Part shown: positions 4,824 through 10,628 of the stretch, in pieces | Layout: each line of letters begins with the position of its first letter | How positions within the stretch are numbered: position 1 is the first letter of the stretch | From: Planctomycetia bacterium | Lineage (GTDB): Bacteria > Planctomycetota > Phycisphaerae > Phycisphaerales > SM1A02 | Reading direction: 5' to 3' | Assembly: GCA_009936695.1 (NCBI GenBank) | Contig: JAACEA010000219.1 | Location: 1 to 10,628, forward strand | DNA: 10,628 bases | Made by a program: the position numbers and the translations under genes | Notes under the pieces: generated by a model | Told to the model about the DNA's origin: nothing | Databases searched by the model: none | The model's input: the letters and a program-made list of their open reading frames with translations, nothing else

Positions 4824-7267
4824 TCCGCGGCCTTCGATGGCTGGCGACGATCTGGTGCGGCCTGGTGATCGTGCTGCTCGTGCCGACGCTGGTGGTTCCG
4901 GGCGCGATCGCGGTCGCCGGAGCGGCCACGTCGCCTGCGGAGATGGGATTCGACCCGGGACGGGTGATCATCGTCTCGGCCACCTGGTCGGCGGGCATCC
5001 CGACGCTCGCCGTGCTTCTCGGCTGGGGGCCCGGACCGTTCCTGGCAAGATCCGGAGCGCGTTGGGCGATGCTCGCGAGTCTGGTGCCGTTGGTGGTGCC
5101 GCCTTCACTCTTCTTCGACGCCTGGTGGCTCGAGACCGGGCCCGACGGCCCGATCGGTCGGGCCGCGGCGGTCGCCGGTGCGGTCCCGCGGCTGCGGGCG
5201 GCGGTGCTCGCGGTCGGACTGGCCTGCGTGGCCTGGCCGATCGTCGCCTGGTGCGTCGCGATCCGCGGTGTCGGACGTGACGATCAACTGTTGGAGCTCG
5301 ATCGGCCTCGTCTTCGGGATCGTCTTCGGGCGTCTCTTCGCCGGGACTGGAAGGTGCTGCTCCTCGGTTGGTCGATCACCTTCGCATGGGTCGCGTCGTT
5401 GACCGTCCCGTTCGACCTCGCGCAGGTCTCCTCGTGGGGCTTCGAGTTGCGGACCCTCGATGCCCGGGGCGCGACGCCGGCCACCGTGCTGCGAGCCGGT
5501 GTGCCGGCCCTGGTGCCCGCGATCATCGCGGGGATCTTGATCGCCTTCATGACGGGGCGCCGCGACGGGCCGGTCGTCCGCGCCTGCGTCGCCGCCCGGG
5601 GCGGCGTCTGGATGTGCGTCGTGGTGGTGTTGCTGGTCCTGCTTCCGCTCGGATTCCTGCTTCGTCGCGCGGCCTCCGCCGACGTCGGCACGACTTTCGA
5701 GGTCCACGGGGCCGCGATCGGCAACACCTTCCTGGTCTTCCTCGTGGCGGGCCTGATCGGCGGCGTGCTGGCCGCGGGAATCGCGGCCATCGGTCGCGAT
5801 CGACGGGGTCGGACCGTCGCCCGGATCGCGGTCCTCGGCTTCGCGGTGGTGCTTCTTCTTCCCGCGACGCTCGTCGCGGTCGGCGTCGAGGCGACCTGGA
5901 ATCACGCGATCGTCGGATGGGTCTACGACGCACCTCTCGGGATGCTCCTCGGGGTGACCGGGCGGGTGGGGCTCGTCGCGTGTCTCGTCGGCGTGGTCGT
6001 CGGTCGACGGATTCCCCCGGTCTTCGAGGCGGACGCGCCCCGACGGATGATCGACGTCCTGCGTGGACTCGCGCCGACGCTCCGGCGGGCCTCGATCGTG
6101 GGCGGTCTCGCGACCGGCGCGATGGCGGCGGGCGAGATCCCGGTCACGGCGCGGATCCAGCCTCCGGGCTTTCCCACCGTGACGTCCGCGCTGCTCAACG
6201 CGATGCACTACCAGTACGTGGATTCGGTGCTTCCGGCCGTCTTCGGTCTCGTGGCGCTGGCCCTGGTCGCGGCGGTCCTGCTCGCGTCGCTCGGCGCGGT
6301 CCCTCGCCTCCGCGGCGTCGTGGTCCGAGTGGTGCCGGCGTTCGTCGCGACGCTTCCGATCCTCGTCTTCGGGTGTTCGGACCGCGGGGATGGGGAAGGC
6401 GTTCGTCCGGTGCCCTCCGCGGTGGTGTTCGGACGGGCCGGGAACATCGACGGACGATTCGATTACCCGCGTGCGATCGGGCTCGATGCGGAGCGAGGTC
6501 GGATCTACGTGGTGGACAAGACGGCCCGGGTCCAGCGATTCGATCTCGAGGGGGTGTTCGAGCGATCCTGGGCGATGCCGCGTTCCGAGAACGGGAAGCC
6601 CACGGGGGTCACGATCGACGGGGACGGTCGAGTCGTGGTGGCGGACACCCACGAGCATCGAATCGCGATCTTCTCGCCGGACGGCGAGTTGCTCGAGACG
6701 TTCGGTGAGTACGGTGAGGGGCCCGGGCAGTTCATTTATCCGACGGACGTGGCGATCGCCTCCGACGGGACCTGGTTCGTCTCCGAATACGGGGGCAACG
6801 ACCGGGTCCAGCTCTTCGATTCGGACCGCCGCCCCATCGGCTCGATCGGCTTCATGGGACACGACGACGAAGGCGATTCTCCGGGACTGCTTCGGCCCCA
6901 GTCGATCGCGTGGGACGACGAGGCGGGGGAGCTCTACATCGCGGACGCCGTGAATCATCGAATCGTGGTGACCGATCGGGCGGGGAGGATGCGACGGGTG
7001 CTGGGGGGCGCGGGTGACGCGCCGGGGCGGCTCGCCTACCCCTACGGGATCGCGCTCGACGGCGAACGCAGCCTGATCGTGGCGGAGTATGGAAACAATC
7101 GAGTCCAGCGACTGGACCGACTCGACGGCGAATGTCTCGGGGTCTGGGGTGGTGCGGGAATCGAAGCGGGGCGACTTCGGTATCCTTGGGGCGTCGACGC
7201 CGGGGGTGGGATGATGGCGGTGCTGGATTCCGGCAACGATCGAGTCCAGGTCGGAGAACTGCCGTGA
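4820..7267 (+). CDS. Fe(III)-type ABC permease fused to an NHL beta-propeller
   Basis: An 815-residue two-part protein. Residues 1-500 have about twelve hydrophobic segments, the size and layout of FbpB-type permeases, which are two fused TMD halves. The second half has the recognisable GEIPVTARIQPPGFPTVTSALLNAM followed by a last TM (VFGLVALALVAAVLL), like the 'ELPATLLLRPPGF' region of Fe(III) permeases. The EAA loops that dock to the ATPase look degenerate. Residues about 530-815 are a six-blade NHL propeller, with blade starts YPRAIGLD, KPTGVTID, YPTDVAIA, RPQSIAWD, YPYGIALD and YPWGVDAG. Such propellers bind proteins or ligands and are often extracytoplasmic. The two parts are joined by RLRGVVVRVVPAFVATLPILVFGC, which looks like a lipoprotein signal peptide (separate entry). 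There is no stop or frame change between the parts. The start is TTG, overlapping the previous stop (TTGA); the next in-frame start, GTG 4865, would cut into TM1. No ABC ATPase gene follows. Ligand unknown. Confidence 0.85.
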   Translation: MIRGLRWLATIWCGLVIVLLVPTLVVPGAIAVAGAATSPAEMGFDPGRVIIVSATWSAGIPTLAVLLGWGPGPFLARSGARWAMLASLVPLVVPPSLFFDAWWLETGPDGPIGRAAAVAGAVPRLRAAVLAVGLACVAWPIVAWCVAIRGVGRDDQLLELDRPRLRDRLRASLRRDWKVLLLGWSITFAWVASLTVPFDLAQVSSWGFELRTLDARGATPATVLRAGVPALVPAIIAGILIAFMTGRRDGPVVRACVAARGGVWMCVVVVLLVLLPLGFLLRRAASADVGTTFEVHGAAIGNTFLVFLVAGLIGGVLAAGIAAIGRDRRGRTVARIAVLGFAVVLLLPATLVAVGVEATWNHAIVGWVYDAPLGMLLGVTGRVGLVACLVGVVVGRRIPPVFEADAPRRMIDVLRGLAPTLRRASIVGGLATGAMAAGEIPVTARIQPPGFPTVTSALLNAMHYQYVDSVLPAVFGLVALALVAAVLLASLGAVPRLRGVVVRVVPAFVATLPILVFGCSDRGDGEGVRPVPSAVVFGRAGNIDGRFDYPRAIGLDAERGRIYVVDKTARVQRFDLEGVFERSWAMPRSENGKPTGVTIDGDGRVVVADTHEHRIAIFSPDGELLETFGEYGEGPGQFIYPTDVAIASDGTWFVSEYGGNDRVQLFDSDRRPIGSIGFMGHDDEGDSPGLLRPQSIAWDDEAGELYIADAVNHRIVVTDRAGRMRRVLGGAGDAPGRLAYPYGIALDGERSLIVAEYGNNRVQRLDRLDGECLGVWGGAGIEAGRLRYPWGVDAGGGMMAVLDSGNDRVQVGELP
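6320..6376 (+). other. Embedded lipoprotein-like signal peptide at the fusion junction
   Basis: In frame within the permease-propeller gene, residues 501-519 carry a basic region (RLRGVVVR just upstream and into it), a hydrophobic core VVPAFVATLPIL and VFGC, then SD and a Gly/Asp-rich linker leading to the first NHL blade. This is the makeup of a type II signal peptide; -3 Val and -1 Gly fit the lipobox, -2 Phe is atypical. GTG codons at 6320, 6329 and 6332 could serve as starts of a separate lipoprotein, but I see no Shine-Dalgarno sequence before them. It may instead act as a thirteenth TM that places the propeller in the periplasm. Confidence 0.55.
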
Positions 7268-7315
7268 CGGACCGACCGTGGACCCGACACCACCGATTTC
7301 CAGGAGCCCTCTGGC

Positions 7316-10312
7316 ATGTTCGCTGACCTGCCCATCCAATTCGAGCATCCGGTGATGCTGCTGGTGCTCCTGTTGATCGTGCCGATCATCCTGCTCGCCC
7401 GGATGGGTGCGGCGGGTCAGGGACGGGGCAAGCTCATCGGCTCCGTCGTGGTCCGCACGATCCTGATCCTCCTGCTCGCGGTCTCGCTCGCCCGTCCGTC
7501 GGTCGTCGATCGAGGCGAGAGCGTGACGCTCATGGTCATCGCGGACGTGAGTCGGTCGATCCCACGGGAACTTCAACGGCAGAGTGGTCGCTTCCTCGAA
7601 CGCGTGGCCGATGCCAAGCGCAACGAGGAGGATCGGATCGGGGTGGTCACGGTCGCCGAGGAGTCGGAGATCCGCCAGACGCCCGACATGAACGCGGTGA
7701 TCCAGCTCGATCACGCCGGGGACCTCGCGGCGACGGATCTCGCGGGGGCGATGCGCACCGCGATCTCACTGCTTCCGACCGATACCGCGAATCGGATCCT
7801 GCTCGTCTCCGACGGCAACGAGACCGAGTCGAACCTCCTGGAAGCGGTGGAGCTTGCGCGGGCCAACGGCATCCCGGTGGACGTGCTCCCCATCGAATAC
7901 GAGTACGGCAGCGAAATCGTCTTCGAGCAGCTGCGGGCGCCGAATCGCGCGAGGATCGGGCAGTCCGTGGATCTCCGGGCGTTCCTGCGTTCATCGTCCG
8001 AGACGACCGGGGTGCTCCGAGTGTTTCAGAACGACGCGTTGATCGATCTCGATCCGGGTTCGACCGCCGACGGGATCCGCATCGAGCTCGAGCCGGGATC
8101 GAACACCGTTTCGATTCCGGTCACCCTCGAGTCCGGCGGCGCCCAGCGTTTTCGTGCCGAATTCTCGCCCGACGATCCCGACTCGGATGCGATCCTCGAG
8201 AACAACGTCTACGAGTCGGTGACCTTCGTCGCGTCCGACGGCCGCGCGCTGGTGATCGACGAAGGCGGGACCGAGACCACGGCGCTGGTGTCCGCCCTGC
8301 GGACCGGCGGCGTCGAGGTCGTCGTCGAACCGCCGTCGAGCCTGCTCGGCGGCATCGCGTACCTCAACGGTTTCGACACCGTGATCCTCGCCAACGTTCC
8401 ACGATGGTCGATCGATCAGGACGCGGACCGAAGCCTCCGCTCCTACGTCCACGATCTCGGCGGCGGACTCGTGATGATCGGTGGGGACGAGGGCTTCGGT
8501 GCCGGGGGCTGGATCGAATCCGAGACGGCCAAGGTGCTGCCGGTCCGACTCGATCCGCCGCAGGAGCGGCAGATGGTTCGCGGTGCGCTCGCCCTGATCA
8601 TGCACTCCTGCGAAATGGCGAAGGGGAACTACTGGGGGCAGCAGACCGCGATCGCGGCGATCGACGCCCTCAGCAGCCTCGACTACGTCGGCATCGTGAC
8701 CTTCAACTGGGGCCAGGGTGGTCAGGGCATCAACGGCTGCTCGTGGGCCTTTCCGATGCAACCCGCCGGCGACAAGTCCGCGGCGATCGCCGCGGCGAAG
8801 AAGATGGTCATCGGCGACATGCCCGACTTCGGCGCCTCCATGACGCTCTCGCGTCAGGGACTGAACGGGGTGAACGCGGGGCAGAAGCACGTGATCATCA
8901 TCTCGGACGGTGATGCGGTGCCGCCCAGCAAGACCTTGCTCGACCAATACGTCGCCGATGGCATCACCGTCACCACGGTGATGGTCGGCGGGCACGGCAC
9001 CCCCAAGGACCGCGAGAACATGCAGGGGGTCGCCGAGTTCACCGGCGGGACCTTCTACAACGTCACCAATCCGAAGATGCTTCCGAAGATCTTCATCAAG
9101 GAGGCGACGCTGGTCACCCGGACGCTTCTGATGGAGGGCGACTTCCGGCCGTCCGTCGCTCCGACCCTCGACGGTCCCACCCGTGGGGTCGGATCGGTGC
9201 CGGGCATCGGTGGTTTCGTGCTCACCGTCCCGAAGGAGGGGCTCGTGAAGATCCCCATGGTGGTTCCGACGGAGGAAGGCGAGGATCCTCTCCTCGCCTA
9301 CTGGAACTACGGGCTCGGCAAGAGCGTGGCCTTCACCAGCGATGCCGGAGGGCGATGGAGCACGACCTGGCCGGCCTGGGGTGGATTCCAGCCGTTCTGG
9401 GAGCAGATCGTCCGCTGGTCGATGCGTCCCTCTTCGCCGCCGAACCTCATGATTCGCGCCAGCACCGGCGAGAACGGGCGCGCGGTGGTCGAGGTCGAGG
9501 CGATGGCCGCCGACGGCGGAATGGCGAACTTCCTACAGGGACAGGCCCGGGTCATCGACCCGACGGGCGCTTCGGCCCCGGCGCCGCTGCAGCAGATCGG
9601 TCCGGGTCGGTACCGCACCGAATTCGATCTCGAGAAACAGGGGGCGTACCTCGTCAACGTCCTGTTCCCGGAAGGTGACGGAGAAGCGCGAGCCGCGGCG
9701 AGCATCCAGGCCGCGATCAGCGTGCCCTACGAACGGGAATTCTCCACCGTCCGGGACAATCGGGCGCTTCTGGAGTCGATCGCGGCGAAGACCGGCGGCA
9801 CCGTGTTCGGTCCCTCCACCGATTTCGAGATCGTCGACCCCTTCGATCGGGCGGGACTGGACATGCCGTCCTCGCCGACCCGGATCTGGGATCTTCTGGT
9901 GGTGGTCGCCGCCGGACTCTTCGTCGTCGACGTCGCGGTGCGACGGCTCACCTTCGATTCGCGGGCGGCCCGCGAGGCGGCGACGAAGGCCATGGCGCGC
10001 GGGACCAGCACCGCGGATTCGACCGTCGAAGCCTGGAAGACGGCGCGGAAGCGTGCCGGTCGCGGCCGCCGGGGTGCATCGGACGCCGCGACGCGGTTCG
10101 AAGCCGACGAGACCGTCGACGGGAACTTCTCCGTGAGCGACGACCTTTCGACCGCCGAGCGGACGAACGACGGGACCCGCCCGCCTCGACGAGAACGCTC
10201 GAATGAAGCGTCGACGACGTCGGACGAGGAGGCGGAGGACATGACCAGTCGGCTGCTTCGGGCCAAACGACGGGCCCGGGGTGGCGGAGACGACGGAGCC
10301 ACCGATGGGTGA
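7316..10312 (+). CDS. Large membrane VWA protein with two VWA domains and an amidotransferase-like domain
   Basis: A 998-residue inner-membrane protein. Order of parts: TM segments at about 13-28 and 41-59 (BatA-like N-terminus); VWA domain 1 at about 71-190 with an intact MIDAS start D77-V-S79-R-S81 and [10 protein letters not shown]; a beta-rich region at about 200-300; a GATase1-like domain at about 306-418 ([31 protein letters not shown]); VWA domain 2 at about 422-600, whose MIDAS position reads IMHSCEM (430-434) instead of D-x-S-x-S while [11 protein letters not shown] is kept; a region with [18 protein letters not shown] and [11 protein letters not shown]; a final TM at about 857-877; and a charged, probably disordered tail of about 120 residues ending [13 protein letters not shown]. 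The GATase-like domain has no evident catalytic Cys. ATG 7316 has AGGAG 9 nt upstream. It starts 48 bp after the permease and overlaps the MoxR gene by 8 bp. VWA proteins paired with MoxR are typical partners in assembly or metal insertion; substrate unknown. Confidence 0.9.
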   Translation: MFADLPIQFEHPVMLLVLLLIVPIILLARMGAAGQGRGKLIGSVVVRTILILLLAVSLARPSVVDRGESVTLMVIADVSRSIPRELQRQSGRFLERVADAKRNEEDRIGVVTVAEESEIRQTPDMNAVIQLDHAGDLAATDLAGAMRTAISLLPTDTANRILLVSDGNETESNLLEAVELARANGIPVDVLPIEYEYGSEIVFEQLRAPNRARIGQSVDLRAFLRSSSETTGVLRVFQNDALIDLDPGSTADGIRIELEPGSNTVSIPVTLESGGAQRFRAEFSPDDPDSDAILENNVYESVTFVASDGRALVIDEGGTETTALVSALRTGGVEVVVEPPSSLLGGIAYLNGFDTVILANVPRWSIDQDADRSLRSYVHDLGGGLVMIGGDEGFGAGGWIESETAKVLPVRLDPPQERQMVRGALALIMHSCEMAKGNYWGQQTAIAAIDALSSLDYVGIVTFNWGQGGQGINGCSWAFPMQPAGDKSAAIAAAKKMVIGDMPDFGASMTLSRQGLNGVNAGQKHVIIISDGDAVPPSKTLLDQYVADGITVTTVMVGGHGTPKDRENMQGVAEFTGGTFYNVTNPKMLPKIFIKEATLVTRTLLMEGDFRPSVAPTLDGPTRGVGSVPGIGGFVLTVPKEGLVKIPMVVPTEEGEDPLLAYWNYGLGKSVAFTSDAGGRWSTTWPAWGGFQPFWEQIVRWSMRPSSPPNLMIRASTGENGRAVVEVEAMAADGGMANFLQGQARVIDPTGASAPAPLQQIGPGRYRTEFDLEKQGAYLVNVLFPEGDGEARAAASIQAAISVPYEREFSTVRDNRALLESIAAKTGGTVFGPSTDFEIVDPFDRAGLDMPSSPTRIWDLLVVVAAGLFVVDVAVRRLTFDSRAAREAATKAMARGTSTADSTVEAWKTARKRAGRGRRGASDAATRFEADETVDGNFSVSDDLSTAERTNDGTRPPRRERSNEASTTSDEEAEDMTSRLLRAKRRARGGGDDGATDG

Positions 10313-10628
10313 ATTCGCGGAAGGCATGCGAACCCGTCTCGACGACGTGGAAACGGTGCAACGGGCCTGTGAACGCTTTCGTGGGGCCTTCGCCGCGCTG
10401 CGGGAACGGGTCGGGCTTCGCATCGTGGGGCAGGAGGCGGTGGTCGATCAGGCCTTGATCGCGCTCTTCGCCGGTGGGCACGTGCTGCTTGAAGGAGTCC
10501 CCGGGCTCGGGAAGACCCTCCTCGTCAGGACCCTCGCGGATTCGCTCGGGCTCGAGTTCAATCGCATCCAGTTCACGCCGGACCTGATGCCCGCGGACGT
10601 CACCGGGACCACGATCGTCGTCGAGGAC
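10305..10628 (+). CDS. MoxR-family AAA+ ATPase (3' partial)
   Basis: The N-terminal 108 residues of a MoxR-type AAA+ ATPase, open to the end of the window. Residues 36-58 ([23 protein letters not shown]) are the usual MoxR lead-in. [13 protein letters not shown] contains the Walker A motif, G64-x4-G69-K70-T71, and [16 protein letters not shown] (about 87-102) is a hallmark of the family. Walker B, sensor and arginine-finger regions lie outside. MoxR proteins act as ATP-driven chaperones in the cytoplasm, working with VWA proteins to mature or activate protein complexes. The ATG at 10305 has GGAG 6 nt upstream and overlaps the VWA gene's end by 8 bp, so translation is probably coupled and the two products likely work together. 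A DUF58 gene often follows in related operons; this cannot be seen here. Confidence 0.95.
   Translation, partial: MGEFAEGMRTRLDDVETVQRACERFRGAFAALRERVGLRIVGQEAVVDQALIALFAGGHVLLEGVPGLGKTLLVRTLADSLGLEFNRIQFTPDLMPADVTGTTIVVED

Noticed and set aside
6320..7267. Separate NHL lipoprotein gene starting at an internal GTG
   Set aside because: Attractive because of the VFGC signal, but there is no stop codon after the permease and no Shine-Dalgarno sequence before the GTGs; kept as a finding, not annotated as its own gene.
5105..7714. 869-residue open frame on the minus strand, antisense to the permease-propeller gene
   Set aside because: Composition is Arg/Asp/His/Pro-rich without domains or membrane segments, as expected for the mirror of a GC-rich coding strand; the plus strand has clear families.

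Overview
The window looks like chromosomal DNA of a high-GC Gram-negative bacterium. Planctomycetota, probably a Phycisphaerae-like lineage, is my best guess. It rests on the very high GC with G/C-ending codons, the inner-membrane VWA protein carrying a planctomycete-style 'IMHSCEM' second VWA domain, the Q/G-rich three-TM coiled-coil protein, and the MoxR ATPase. This is inference from protein style, not from a marker gene. All sequence is packed with genes; the only sizeable non-coding stretch is the 214 bp divergent region at 1629-1842.

Left part (1-1628): the end of hslV (proteasome-like peptidase) runs rightwards. It meets, tail to tail with a 27 bp overlap, a small leftward operon of two genes: a secreted coiled-coil protein of unknown function (1628 to 825) and a BFD-like [2Fe-2S] protein (780 to 487). 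No hslU follows hslV.

Right part (1843-10628): one tightly packed rightward operon. In order it encodes (a) a three-TM coiled-coil protein of DUF4175-like architecture with a Gly-Gln dipeptide run, (b) a lipoprotein substrate-binding protein of the Fe(III)-type ABC family, (c) a 12-TM Fe(III)-type ABC permease fused in frame to a six-blade NHL beta-propeller, (d) a 998-residue membrane protein with two VWA domains flanking a glutamine-amidotransferase-like domain, and (e) the N-terminal 108 residues of a MoxR-family AAA+ ATPase, cut by the window end. Neighbouring genes overlap by 3-8 bp or, in one case, are 48 bp apart, so co-transcription and partial translational coupling are likely.

MoxR + VWA + large coiled-coil membrane protein is a known type of association (MoxR chaperones with VWA partners, as in Bat-like operons). 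The unusual part is the transporter module embedded in it. It has a binding protein and a permease but no ATP-binding subunit in the window. The permease carries a beta-propeller attached through what looks like a complete lipoprotein signal peptide (charged region, hydrophobic stretch, VFGC) trapped inside the reading frame. That fusion, with the missing ATPase and the altered second VWA metal site, is the most interesting content here.
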